Shown piece after piece: positions 17,366 through 25,957 of a DNA stretch of 64,000 nucleotides (positions are counted from its first letter, which is position 1; the number at the start of each line of letters is the position of its first letter). Under the pieces are notes generated by a model that had not been told where the DNA came from, made no database searches, and saw nothing but the letters and a program-made list of their open reading frames with translations. The position numbers were made by a program, and so were the translations under genes. Source of the stretch: Blautia sp. MSJ-9 (GTDB taxonomy: Bacteria > Bacillota > Clostridia > Lachnospirales > Lachnospiraceae); assembly GCF_018919065.1 (NCBI RefSeq), contig NZ_JAHLQG010000036.1:1-64000 (forward strand), written 5' to 3'.

Positions 17366-17569
17366 AACATTTTCCCTCTTTTTTCATTATATTAGCATTC
17401 CGCGTGCTTTTATGATATACTGATTATAAATCTGTTTACTGCAAATTGCAATAAAAACAACGATGAAAACGAAAAAAATTGTACATATTAGCCATTGTTT
17501 GTTCGCTGCTATTCCGCGAGGCGTTTGGTGTAAATATGCATGATTAATGATGAAAATAAGGAGGACATT

Positions 17570-17755
17570 ATGGAAATAGAAGAAGAGTTTATTTCAGGAT
17601 TCTGCAGAACATGCAATGGAGGAACTACAGTCTGTTGTGAATATGCCGTAGAGGGGGACAAAAGAACTCTCACGTTTATGGACTGTGCACATGACAGATG
17701 TGTAAACCTTGCTGCCTGTGAAATTTATAAACAGGCACATGAACTGGAGCGATAA
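17570..17755 (+). CDS. Small cysteine-rich protein (61 aa)
   Basis: Not assigned to a family. It is acidic and carries seven cysteines: FCRTCNGGTTVCCEY (C-x2-C ... CC), FMDCAHDRCVNLAACEI (C-x5-C ... C). The pattern suggests a metal (zinc or iron-sulfur) site. ATG 17570 was chosen because AAGGAGG lies 6-7 bases before it. No signal peptide. It is flanked by a terminator-like hairpin at 17766. Confidence 0.65.
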   Translation: MEIEEEFISGFCRTCNGGTTVCCEYAVEGDKRTLTFMDCAHDRCVNLAACEIYKQAHELER

Positions 17756-17765
17756 AAAGACAAAA

Positions 17766-17815
17766 AACAATCCCGGGTATTAGTTTTGATATAAGGACGA
17801 TACACGGGATTTGTT
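17766..17815. terminator. Terminator-like hairpin between convergent genes
   Basis: AACAATCCCG near 17767-17776 pairs with CGGGATTTGTT (17805-17815), with an inner GTAT/ATAC. It lies between the Cys-rich gene and the response regulator, which converge. Confidence 0.5.
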
Positions 17816-17856
17816 ATGTAAAAGGATATATAATTAAGCAGACAAATTTCTGATAG

Positions 17857-18579
17857 TCAGTTATTGGAAGCGGAATCAAACATGTATGCAAAATAAGCAT
17901 CTTTAAATGCAGAATAACTGTTTCTGGAAATTGGAATAGAAGAGGAAATTCCGGTAGTGATCAGATTTCGGGTGAACTGCTTCACACGCGACAGGTTCAC
18001 GATGTAACTACGGTGGCACTTAAAGAATCCTTTTTCAGGTGTGAAGACTCCTTCGCATTTCGAAAATAATTCACGGATTTTCAAAATGGTTCCATCTGAG
18101 AGATAAACCAGAACCTGTTTATTCTGAGCTTCCAGATAATCCACATCATTGAGGGTGATCTTGCAGAAACCATCTGCAGTATGTGCGGTGAAAGTTTCTG
18201 CTGAAGCCTCGAAATCATTTAGAAACTCATCCATGACAGAGAAGAGTCGATGGTTGTTTATCGGTTTCAGAAGATAATTAAGGGCCTTTACTTCATAGGA
18301 TTCTAATGCGAATTCTCTGGAATAAGTCAGGAAAATGATCGGAACTGTTATCCCTGCATTTCGCAGTTCCCTTGCAGTGTCTATGCCATTTAGCAGAGGC
18401 ATGATAATGTCCAGGAAGATCAGATCCACGGAAGTAGTCTGCAGAGCTGTCAGCAGATCATCTCCATTCGTATATTGATACAGAGCGAGGGAAAGACCAT
18501 TATTAACGGCCCAACGTGTCAGAAGTGTCCGTAGTTCCTGACCGAAGTCTATTTCATCATCACAAATTGCGATTTTCAT
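17857..18579 (-). CDS. LytTR-family response regulator
   Basis: A 240-aa response regulator. The receiver domain occupies residues 1-120 (MKIAICDDEIDF with acidic pocket; phosphoacceptor Asp in DLIFLDIIMPLLNGID; Lys in LLKPINNH). The LytTR DNA-binding domain occupies about 140-240 (DVDYLEAQNKQVLVYLSDG, FFKCHRSYIVNLSRVKQF). ATG 18579 (MKIAICDD) is the clear start; longer frames run into the kinase gene. It lies 71 bp after the kinase gene, and together they form a two-component system of the AgrA/AgrC type. Confidence 0.93.
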   Translation of the reverse strand: MKIAICDDEIDFGQELRTLLTRWAVNNGLSLALYQYTNGDDLLTALQTTSVDLIFLDIIMPLLNGIDTARELRNAGITVPIIFLTYSREFALESYEVKALNYLLKPINNHRLFSVMDEFLNDFEASAETFTAHTADGFCKITLNDVDYLEAQNKQVLVYLSDGTILKIRELFSKCEGVFTPEKGFFKCHRSYIVNLSRVKQFTRNLITTGISSSIPISRNSYSAFKDAYFAYMFDSASNN

Positions 18580-18650
18580 AAAATTTTCCAAAAACCTTTC
18601 TATAATATATGCACATCTAAATATCTGGCAGAAATTTGGAATGCCAGATA

Positions 18651-19919
18651 TTAGATGATAATTCTCAGGACAAAACAATGGTCAGTGATCGAGAAATGGC
18701 ACTGGCCATTTAACTGATCCACATAATAAATAATACTCTTGACTCCGATCCCATGTCCATTTCTGTTGGAAACCGGAACTCCATCTACAAACTCAGGAAT
18801 CTTTTCTACGGGATTTTCGAGCTGGAACAGGAGATGGTTCTTTTTTTGGGAAAGTGTAAGCTTGGCCCATTTTGAAGAGGATTCCAGATTCTCCAGTGCA
18901 TGCATGGAATTCTCCAGTGCATTGGACAGAATCGTACAGATTGCCAGATCAGGACAAGGGAGATCTTTTCCTGTGGAAACATTGCAGTTAAGAGAGAATC
19001 CCTTGTCTGTGAAACGGGAATGATAAATGGAGAGCACAGAGTTAAGCATCTCATTTCTGGAATAACTGGCGATAATGGTATCGTCATATGCAGAACTGAT
19101 TTCATGGATATATTCCTGTGCTTTATCCGGATGATCGTTCTGCAGCTGAGTCAGAATGATGTTCAACTGATGACGCATATCGTGCCGGAGGATTGCTAGT
19201 TTCTGACTGCTGATCTTTACCTGCTCGATTTCTTTTTGCATGGATTGAATCTGTATTTCGCGAAGATCACTGTATTGTTTCAATTCCTGTTTGTTCTCGT
19301 ATTCTCTAAAATATATCATGAGAAATACCAGATAGGCAATACAAAATGCAAATCCCATGAATTCTACGACTGCTTTATTTCCGGAATAGAGCAAATGGGA
19401 GAATTTGGTGGAGGTATAGTCAAAAATGTAATAAACAAAAGGAAGGAAACCAATGATAGAGAGTTCCCGGGCATTTTTGGCAAAGATTGTTTTCGTGGAG
19501 CGGAATACATATTTAAAAAGAATGACAAAAGTTGTAACTGTCGTCAGGATTCGCACAAAATAATAACACCACTGGGCCCCTGTCACTGCCAGAGCAAATA
19601 ATCCGACCCAATTGCTTATCTGACAGCACAGATAGGCAGAAAAAACAGAGATAGCAGAAGAAATCAGTGGATATTTATAATGATAGGTCAAAAATAAGAT
19701 CAGTGGGAAATGCACGATCAGCGGGTAGGACATATTTGCAAGTGTTTCGCCGAATAACAGAAAATCGATTATATATAAGCATCCCTGTCCGCTAAACAGC
19801 AGAAATAAAGTCATAATATTCTTTCGATTAGGCTTTACTCCAAGAAAGAAAGCAGAACAGTAAATTCCAAAAAGCATAGTTGTAATACCATGAATGGCAG
19901 AAAGAATCTGCACCAGCAT
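18651..19919 (-). CDS. GHKL-type sensor histidine kinase
   Basis: A 422-aa membrane kinase. The first 200 residues hold about six hydrophobic helices; a coiled coil follows (QIQSMQKEIEQVKISSQKL). The phospho-acceptor His lies in ILRHDMRHQLNIIL. The GHKL ATPase domain shows AICTILSNALENSMHAL (N box) and NRNGHGIGVKSIIYYV (G box). It resembles AgrC-like sensors of peptide signals, but no agrB or agrD gene is found nearby. RBS GGAGGTGC before ATG 19919. Confidence 0.92.
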   Translation of the reverse strand: MLVQILSAIHGITTMLFGIYCSAFFLGVKPNRKNIMTLFLLFSGQGCLYIIDFLLFGETLANMSYPLIVHFPLILFLTYHYKYPLISSAISVFSAYLCCQISNWVGLFALAVTGAQWCYYFVRILTTVTTFVILFKYVFRSTKTIFAKNARELSIIGFLPFVYYIFDYTSTKFSHLLYSGNKAVVEFMGFAFCIAYLVFLMIYFREYENKQELKQYSDLREIQIQSMQKEIEQVKISSQKLAILRHDMRHQLNIILTQLQNDHPDKAQEYIHEISSAYDDTIIASYSRNEMLNSVLSIYHSRFTDKGFSLNCNVSTGKDLPCPDLAICTILSNALENSMHALENLESSSKWAKLTLSQKKNHLLFQLENPVEKIPEFVDGVPVSNRNGHGIGVKSIIYYVDQLNGQCHFSITDHCFVLRIII

Positions 19920-20216
19920 AATAGCACCTCCATTTTACACATCATATAGAAGTCAGGGTCAAAAGAGAATTTGCTCCTGACTTCATAAATAAGTATAAAA
20001 GATTCTATCTATAATAACAACCCTTGGGCTATGATCTGAAATACCATTCGCGCTGTATATTCACCATTCGCACAAAACGGAAATAAGAAGTTCTTTTTGT
20101 GTTAAAATAATTACACAGTTACAGAAGAAACGGAGGACAGCGGAAGAGATTTGTATTTGGAATATGTGTATGAAGAGTCTTGATCGGCGCGAAAGAAAAA
20201 GAAAATGAAAAAAGAA

Positions 20217-20254
20217 GACGGGCAGATATGGAAGTGGCACCATATCTGCCCGTC
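20217..20254. terminator. Strong GC-rich hairpin
   Basis: GACGGGCAGATATGG pairs perfectly with CCATATCTGCCCGTC around an 8-base loop. On the minus strand it is followed by TTCTTTTTTC, so it most likely terminates the regulator transcript coming from 21009. Confidence 0.65.
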
Positions 20255-20337
20255 TATTTATGCGGCTGGCATAAATTAAGTTTGCGAAGCAAACGATAAT
20301 CCTTGGGCTTTGCGCAAGGAGGTTCATCTTTCCTGCG

Positions 20338-20375
20338 TCGCGAAGCGTGTTACTGGGCACGGAGTGAACAGCAAC
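20338..20375. repeat. Family B palindromic repeat copy
   Basis: TCGCGAAGCGTGTTACTGGG followed by CACGGAGTGAACAGCAAC. It has the GCGAAGCGTGTTACTG core seen at 14940-14960 and one mismatch in the GTGAACAGTAAC arm. Confidence 0.65.
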
Positions 20376-20376
20376 A

Positions 20377-21009
20377 TTATTTGTTTACGTCAATGTAGCT
20401 GTACAGTGTATACTTGGAAATACCAAAGTAATTGGCAACTTTATCTCCGGATTTGGTGATAAGGAATGCACCTGCGTCATTTAAGAACTGAATGGCAGTA
20501 ACCTTATCCTCTTTGTTCATCAGCGGAACAGGTTTTCCAACAAGTGCCACAGATTCCTCGATCAGATGATCCAGCAGATCATTGACACTGTGGGTGATTT
20601 CCCTGGGTTTTTCTTCTTTATTCTCAGGAGTAACAAGAGAATGAAGAGCAGATTCGATCATGGTAAGTTTGGTGATATCATAATTAATTCCGAAAACATA
20701 ATGCAGGCTGCCGTCATCATCGCGGATGTATGAGGTGCTGCATTTGAGGATTTTGCCATCGGAAGTTTTCATCAGATAACCAGTATGATCCTCTGGTCCA
20801 TCTTCTTTCTTCTGATTTCGGATTGCATCAAAAACTGCATTAGATGGACCATCTCCGATATCTCTGTTTGTAACATGACCGTTTACGATGTAAACGATTG
20901 AATGCTCTGGTTCCGCAGTTTTCAGATCATGGATCACTACTTCACAGTCTGGTCCGAACTGAGAAGCAAGATCAGCGGCAATTTGCTTTAATACAGTAAG
21001 CCGTCCCAT
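20377..21009 (-). CDS. YheO/DauR-type PAS-HTH transcriptional regulator
   Basis: A 210-aa regulator. Residues 1-115 form a YheO-like PAS domain (FGPDCEVVIHDLKTAE, SIVYIVNGHVTNRDIGD, TSYIRDDDGSLHYVFGINYD). A C-terminal helix-turn-helix follows (GAFLITKSGDKVANYFGISKY, quoted as GAFLITKSGDKVANYF and GISKYTLYSYI). DauR-like proteins control amino-acid catabolism. ATG 21009 was chosen because AGGAGGG stands 7 bases before it. It is divergent from the hydantoinase gene and is its likely regulator. Confidence 0.88.
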   Translation of the reverse strand: MGRLTVLKQIAADLASQFGPDCEVVIHDLKTAEPEHSIVYIVNGHVTNRDIGDGPSNAVFDAIRNQKKEDGPEDHTGYLMKTSDGKILKCSTSYIRDDDGSLHYVFGINYDITKLTMIESALHSLVTPENKEEKPREITHSVNDLLDHLIEESVALVGKPVPLMNKEDKVTAIQFLNDAGAFLITKSGDKVANYFGISKYTLYSYIDVNK

Positions 21010-21212
21010 TTGATTCCCTCCTAATAAACAGATTTTTACCGAATTAGGGATATTTGCGATACGATTCTGAATATCCATTTGGCGATTGTGTTGTGCAGAC
21101 ATACGAAAACTGCACGTTTTCTTTATTCTAACATAAAAAAAGAAAAATAAAAAGAGGATAGAAAAAATAAATGTGAATACCTAAAAGAATTTGTAAATAT
21201 TTTCTGAAATCA

Positions 21213-21241
21213 TTGAAGTAATAAGGAAATCATGCTATATT
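21213..21241 (+). promoter_or_regulatory. Promoter of the hydantoinase gene
   Basis: TTGAAG (21213-21218), 17-bp spacer, TATATT (21236-21241), with an upstream TG giving an extended -10 (ATGCTATATT). Confidence 0.6.
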
Positions 21242-21278
21242 TTACATAAGTAAAGCAAAGAAAGGGGTGCCAGGAACA

Positions 21279-22649
21279 GTGATTTTATTGAAAAACGGAA
21301 CAGTAGTATCAGGGGATATGTCTGTCAGAGAGGATGTTCTGATAGAGGGAGAGAAGATTATAAAAGTAGGACAGAACCTGAAGGCAGAGAATGCACAGGT
21401 AATCGATGTCAGCGGTAAGCTTCTTTTTCCAGGATTTATAGATGGACATACACACTTTGATCTGGAAGTGGCGGGCACTGTGACTGCAGATGATTTCGAG
21501 ACAGGAACAAGAGCTGCGATTGCAGGCGGAACGACATTGGTGATTGATTATGCGTCTCAGGATAAAGGAGGACATACTCTGAAAGAAGGTCTTGAGAAAT
21601 GGCATAAGAAGGCTGACGGCAAATGCTCATGTGATTATTCTTTCCACATGTCTATTGTAGAATGGAATGAGGAGACTGAGAAAGAAATCCAGAATATGAT
21701 CGATGAGGGAATCACCAGCTTTAAGCTTTATATGACATATCCGGCAATGATCGTAGATGACAGTGATCTTTATAAGATTATGAAGAAACTGAATGAATAT
21801 GGATGCTTTGCAGGCGTACATTGTGAGAATGCAGGAGCCATTGACGCGCTGATCGCAGAGGCGAAGAAAGAGGGGCGTCTGGGACCTGAAAATCATCCGT
21901 TGGTACGTCCGGATATTATGGAAGCAGAAGCAGTACATCGTCTTCTTGTGATTGCAGATGTAGCAGATGCACCGGTAATGGTAGTTCATCTGACAAATCA
22001 GAAAGCATTTGAAGAAGTGATGCGTGCGAGAATAAATGGACAGAAAGTATATGCAGAGACTTGTCCGCAGTATTTGCTGTTAGAGGACAGTGTATATTCT
22101 AAACCAGATTTTGAAGGTGCGAAGTATGTATGCGCTCCTCCAATCCGCAAGAAGGCAGATCAGGATTGTCTGTGGAAAGCACTGGCAAATGGTCAGATCC
22201 AGACCGTAGCTACTGACCAGTGCAGCTTTACTATGGAACAGAAGGCTCTTGGAAAAGATGACTTCACAAAGATTCCAGGAGGACTCCCGGGAGTACAGAC
22301 AAGAGGAACTCTCCTTTACACCTATGGTGTCCGCACAGGAAAGATCACGCAGGAGCAGATGTGCCGCCTGTTAAGTGAGAATGCAGCGAAGCTCTATGGT
22401 GTATATCCGAATAAAGGTGTGATCCGTGAGGGCAGTGATGCAGATATTGTTGTATTTGATCCTGAGAAAGAGAATGTGATCTCTGCGAAGACCCATTTAT
22501 ATAATACAGATAACAATCCATTTGAGGGATTTAAACTGCACGGTGATATTGACAGTGTATATCTGAGAGGTACACATGTGGTACAGGATGGAAAAGTAAT
22601 TCAGGAAAAATCTGGAAAGTATATTAAACGTGGTAGGAATCAGTTGTAA
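21279..22649 (+). CDS. hydA: Dihydropyrimidinase / D-hydantoinase
   Basis: A cyclic amidohydrolase (about 456 aa) that opens hydantoin or dihydropyrimidine rings. Metal-site motifs: DGHTHFD (two His), the carboxylated Lys in TSFKLYMTYP, GVHCENAG, VHLTNQKAFEE and ATDQCSF (Asp). GTG 21279 (MILLKNGTVVSGD) matches the usual family N-terminus with AAAGGGG 11 bases upstream; GTG 21267 is the alternative. With yedF and XdhC nearby it may belong to anaerobic purine/hydantoin breakdown rather than pyrimidine use. Confidence 0.92.
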   Translation: MILLKNGTVVSGDMSVREDVLIEGEKIIKVGQNLKAENAQVIDVSGKLLFPGFIDGHTHFDLEVAGTVTADDFETGTRAAIAGGTTLVIDYASQDKGGHTLKEGLEKWHKKADGKCSCDYSFHMSIVEWNEETEKEIQNMIDEGITSFKLYMTYPAMIVDDSDLYKIMKKLNEYGCFAGVHCENAGAIDALIAEAKKEGRLGPENHPLVRPDIMEAEAVHRLLVIADVADAPVMVVHLTNQKAFEEVMRARINGQKVYAETCPQYLLLEDSVYSKPDFEGAKYVCAPPIRKKADQDCLWKALANGQIQTVATDQCSFTMEQKALGKDDFTKIPGGLPGVQTRGTLLYTYGVRTGKITQEQMCRLLSENAAKLYGVYPNKGVIREGSDADIVVFDPEKENVISAKTHLYNTDNNPFEGFKLHGDIDSVYLRGTHVVQDGKVIQEKSGKYIKRGRNQL

Positions 22650-22723
22650 GACAGTGAGTTGATCAGATATAGGGTAGACATTTTTGACCACTTGATATAA
22701 AAAATAACGAGAGGTGACTAGAG

Positions 22724-23338
22724 ATGAGACATGAAGTAAATGCAATGGGAAAACAGTGTCCGATCCCGGTTGTTATGACCAAGAAGGTAATTGATAAGGC
22801 AGCAATCGGTGATGAGATTGAGATTCTGGTAGACAATGAGACAGCAGTAAACAACCTGAGCAGACTTGCAAATAAGACAGGCTGCACATTTGTATCCGAG
22901 AAACTGGAAACTAAGAAATATCAGGTAAAAATGACTGTTCAGACAGAGCAGACTGGTGGTGCAGCAGATGAGGAAGAATTTGTATGCGAAACTCCTCATA
23001 AGAAAGTGACAGTAGCTGTGATCTCTTCTAATGTGATGGGAAATGGTGATGATGAGTTAGGCAAGATTCTGATCAAAGGTTTTATTTATGCGCTTTCCCA
23101 GTTAGATACACTTCCGGATACGATCCTTTTCTATAATGGTGGAGCTAAACTGACGACAGAGGGTTCTGAGAGCCTTGAGGATCTGAAAAAGATGGAAGAA
23201 GAGGGAGTGGAAATTCTGACCTGTGGTACCTGTCTGAAACATTATGGCCTGATGGAGAAGCTGATGGTTGGAAAAGTAACTGATATGTATACGATTGCAG
23301 AACGCATGACTGGCGCGGATAAAGTGATCCGTCCGTAA
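22724..23338 (+). CDS. yedF: Sulfurtransferase-like selenium metabolism protein YedF
   Basis: A 204-aa two-domain protein. Residues 1-75 form a TusA-like domain with the GKQCPIPVVMTKK site (Cys12). Residues about 98-204 form a DsrE-like domain with FYNGGAKL and the ILTCGTCLKHYGL motif (CxxC). YedF is associated with selenium delivery in organisms with selenium-dependent molybdenum hydroxylases. It lies 74 bp after the hydantoinase. RBS GAGAGGTGA. Confidence 0.9.
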   Translation: MRHEVNAMGKQCPIPVVMTKKVIDKAAIGDEIEILVDNETAVNNLSRLANKTGCTFVSEKLETKKYQVKMTVQTEQTGGAADEEEFVCETPHKKVTVAVISSNVMGNGDDELGKILIKGFIYALSQLDTLPDTILFYNGGAKLTTEGSESLEDLKKMEEEGVEILTCGTCLKHYGLMEKLMVGKVTDMYTIAERMTGADKVIRP

Positions 23339-23396
23339 ATACCTTCTGGCAGAAGTGAACGATATTTCCGGTATCGGAAAAGGGAAATCTGTTAAT

Positions 23397-23450
23397 AAAA
23401 ACCATCGTATATTTCCTGTCAGATCAGGAAAATTTATACGATGGTTTTAT
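23397..23450. terminator. Bidirectional terminator
   Basis: AAAACCATCGTATA pairs with the TATACGATGGTTTT arm, with an inner TTTCCTG/CAGGAAA stem. It separates yedF from the converging symporter gene. Confidence 0.85.
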
Positions 23451-23471
23451 AAATAATAGTTCAGTTAAAAG

Positions 23472-24692
23472 TTACAGATCAACACTGATGTTCTGCTCTT
23501 TAATATTATGACGCTTTGCATATCCGGTAAGGATCAGAGTCAGAGCACCATCGCCTGTTACGTTGCAGGCTGTTCCGAAACTGTCCTGCAGAGCGAAGAT
23601 TGTCAGCATCAGAGCGGTACCGGAATCTCCGAATTTCAGGATACCGGTAATGATTCCAAGAGATGCCATAACAGTTCCGCCAGGTACACCAGGTGCTCCG
23701 ATAGCGAAAACACCAAGAAGAATGCAGAACAGAACAATAGTTCCAGGTGCAGGGAGAGCACCATAGAGAATCTTTGAGATTGTCATACAGAAGAATACTT
23801 CTGTGAGGACAGATCCGCAGAGATGAATATTGGCAAATAACGGAATACCGAAATCCACCATATCTTTTCTCAACGGTTTTGCTTTCCGTGCACACTGAAG
23901 CGCAACTGCAAGTGTAGCAGCAGATGACATGGTGCCTACAGCAGTAAGATAAGCCGGTCCGTAATGCTTGACAACTTCCAGAGGATTTTCCCTGGAATAA
24001 ATGCCTGCCAGCACATACAGAAGTGCCATCCAGATAAAATGCCCAACCAGAACAATGACGATTACCTGGAGGAATACAGGAAGCTGTCGGGTAATGGTTC
24101 CTTCATATGCAAGTGTGCAGAAAGTCAGACCGATAAAGAATGGAAGAATCGGAATGATCACTCTTGATACGATGGCAAGTACGATCTTCTGAAATTCATC
24201 CAGAAAAGATGAAACCAGGCTGGCTTTTGTCCATGCAGCTGCAAGACCAAGCATAACAGAGAGGACAAGTGCACTCATAACAGGCATGATCTGCGGGATA
24301 GAGAGCTCAAAGATTACATCCGGCAGAGTCTTGAGGTTATCGGCAGTAGAACTGATTGACAAATGCGGAATCAGTGCATATCCGGATATTGCAGAGAATA
24401 AAGCAGCTCCCAGTGAGGAAGCGTAGGCAATACAGACTGCAACTCCCAACATCCTGGAAGCATTATTTCCAAGCTTAGTGATGGACGGAGCAATAAATCC
24501 GATGATGATCAATGGAACACAAAAGTTGATCAGCTGACCAAAAATGTACTTCAGCGTTACAGCCACATTCAGTATGGCGGTTGTGATGGCGGATTCATCT
24601 GTCATATTCAGAAGAAGACCGACACAGATGCCGAGAGCCACGCCGACAAGTAATTTAAACGGCAGGCTGTGTAGAAAATTGTTTTTTTTCAT
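23472..24692 (-). CDS. Dicarboxylate/amino acid:cation symporter (DAACS)
   Basis: A 406-aa secondary transporter of the DAACS family, driven by Na+ or H+, for dicarboxylates, serine/threonine or related amino acids. About eight hydrophobic helices plus two hairpin loops; typical regions are SAATLAVALQCARKAK (HP1 serine-rich), FGIPLFANIHLCGS and GAPGVPGGTVMAS, DSFGTACNVTGDGALTLI (helix 8). AGGGGGAAA precedes ATG 24692. It is divergent from xdhC by 77 bp, so the two may share regulation. Confidence 0.9.
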   Translation of the reverse strand: MKKNNFLHSLPFKLLVGVALGICVGLLLNMTDESAITTAILNVAVTLKYIFGQLINFCVPLIIIGFIAPSITKLGNNASRMLGVAVCIAYASSLGAALFSAISGYALIPHLSISSTADNLKTLPDVIFELSIPQIMPVMSALVLSVMLGLAAAWTKASLVSSFLDEFQKIVLAIVSRVIIPILPFFIGLTFCTLAYEGTITRQLPVFLQVIVIVLVGHFIWMALLYVLAGIYSRENPLEVVKHYGPAYLTAVGTMSSAATLAVALQCARKAKPLRKDMVDFGIPLFANIHLCGSVLTEVFFCMTISKILYGALPAPGTIVLFCILLGVFAIGAPGVPGGTVMASLGIITGILKFGDSGTALMLTIFALQDSFGTACNVTGDGALTLILTGYAKRHNIKEQNISVDL

Positions 24693-24769
24693 GTTATTTC
24701 CCCCTTTTCCCTCAATTATAATATATTTTCGGGAAAATCACAATTGTTATTCATAAGACAGGAGAGACT

Positions 24770-25768
24770 ATGTACAAAGAAATTTATCAGATATTAGAAG
24801 AAACAGGAAAAGTAAAGACAGCGATGGTTTTAAATGGTAACCATAAGGGCGAAAAATGCCTGATAAAGGAGGAGCATTGTACAGCTTTTGATGGTGGACA
24901 GGCACGGGAATTCTGGAAAGAATATGAGGAACAGCTGGTATCCTGTCAGGATACAAAAGTAATCCGTATTGATGAAACTGATTTTTTTGTGGAGATTTAT
25001 GTAAAAAATCCTCAGCTGATCATTCTTGGCGGTGGTCATGTGTCTCAGCCTGTGGCAAAAATAGGCAAAATGCTTGGTTTTCATGTGACAGTTATGGATG
25101 ATAGAGAGGAATTTGTAACAAAAGAGAGATTCCCTGATGCAGATAGACTGATCCAGGGTACTTATGAAGAAATTCCGGAGAAGATTCCGGTATACGAGAA
25201 TGCTTATTATGTAATTGTGACCAGAGGACATCTGGGAGATAGCGCCAGTGCCAGACAGATTTTGAAACGCCCGTATGTTTATCTGGGGATGATCGGAAGC
25301 AGAAATAAAGTGAAACTGACCAGAGAAAAGCTTCTGAGAGAGGGATTTACGGAAGATCAGCTTAATACGATCCATGCGCCAATTGGCCTGCCAATTGGCG
25401 GACATATGCCTGCGGAGATTGCAGTGAGTATTACAGCGGAAATTGTCCAGGAGAAGAATAAATATAATGTTTCATATATAGATGAAGCAGTAGAAAAAGC
25501 TGTCTGGGAGAAAGAAAAAGGTGTTATGATCACCATTATTTCCAAAAGGGGATCTTCTCCAAGAGGAACGGGAAGTAAGATGTTCCTGGACAGGGAGGGT
25601 AGATCTCACGGAAGTATCGGTGGAGGAAATGTGGAATTTCAGGCATTGAAATATGCGCCAAAAGCACAGCACGGCGAAATAAAATCTTATAATCTGTCCA
25701 ATCAGGGTGGCGCAAATCTGGGAATGATCTGCGGTGGTGAAGTAGAAGTGCTTTATGAGATACTCTAG
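24770..25768 (+). CDS. XdhC/CoxI-family protein with swapped domain order
   Basis: A 332-aa protein of the XdhC family, which insert or protect the molybdenum cofactor of xanthine dehydrogenase-type enzymes. The Rossmann domain comes first (residues about 81-225: LIILGGGHVSQPVAKIGK, VTVMDDREEF, VTRGHLGDS, MIGSRNK). The XdhC_CoxI domain comes last (about 240-332: ISKRGSSPRGTGSKM, GSIGGGNVEF, CGGEVEVLYE). In classical XdhC the order is reversed. No xdh structural genes are in the window. RBS AGGAGA 6 bases before the ATG. Confidence 0.88.
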   Translation: MYKEIYQILEETGKVKTAMVLNGNHKGEKCLIKEEHCTAFDGGQAREFWKEYEEQLVSCQDTKVIRIDETDFFVEIYVKNPQLIILGGGHVSQPVAKIGKMLGFHVTVMDDREEFVTKERFPDADRLIQGTYEEIPEKIPVYENAYYVIVTRGHLGDSASARQILKRPYVYLGMIGSRNKVKLTREKLLREGFTEDQLNTIHAPIGLPIGGHMPAEIAVSITAEIVQEKNKYNVSYIDEAVEKAVWEKEKGVMITIISKRGSSPRGTGSKMFLDREGRSHGSIGGGNVEFQALKYAPKAQHGEIKSYNLSNQGGANLGMICGGEVEVLYEIL

Positions 25769-25794
25769 TTCCTGCTTTTTTGTATTGGGAGGCA

Positions 25795-25860
25795 TATTGC
25801 TGAGCGCGGAGTGAACAGTAACGCCTTTTTCAAACACGCTCTGGCACAGAATGAACAGTA
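25795..25860. repeat. Family B repeat copy with extra half
   Basis: ATTGCTGAGCGCGGAGTGAA continues CAGTAACGCC, then CAAACACGCTCTGGCACAGA and ATGAACAGTA. Two GTGAACAGTA-like arms occur in the same orientation. It lies after xdhC. Confidence 0.6.
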
Positions 25861-25861
25861 C

Positions 25862-25890
25862 TTGCATATTATGAAAGAATCGTGTATATT
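25862..25890 (+). promoter_or_regulatory. Promoter of the SH3 lipoprotein gene
   Basis: TTGCAT (25862-25867), 17-bp spacer, TATATT (25885-25890). Confidence 0.55.
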
Positions 25891-25957
25891 AGTACGTAAA
25901 GTGATGTAGAAAACACGGAGGGACGTTTCCGCGTTTTGATAAAGGAGGACACTACTT

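Larger units (their letters stand above)
19920..20376. other. Gene-free intergenic stretch (457 bp)
   Basis: No convincing gene. It contains the start region of the kinase gene, a strong hairpin at 20217-20254, a GTTTGCGAAGCAAACG-like palindrome at about 20280-20295, and a family B repeat at 20338-20375. Confidence 0.6.

Noticed and set aside
19920-20376. AIP-type peptide precursor next to the AgrC-like kinase
   Set aside because: The only frame there (20061-20360, minus) is hydrophobic and Arg/Ser-rich without a leader-Cys-tail pattern, and it crosses a strong terminator hairpin.
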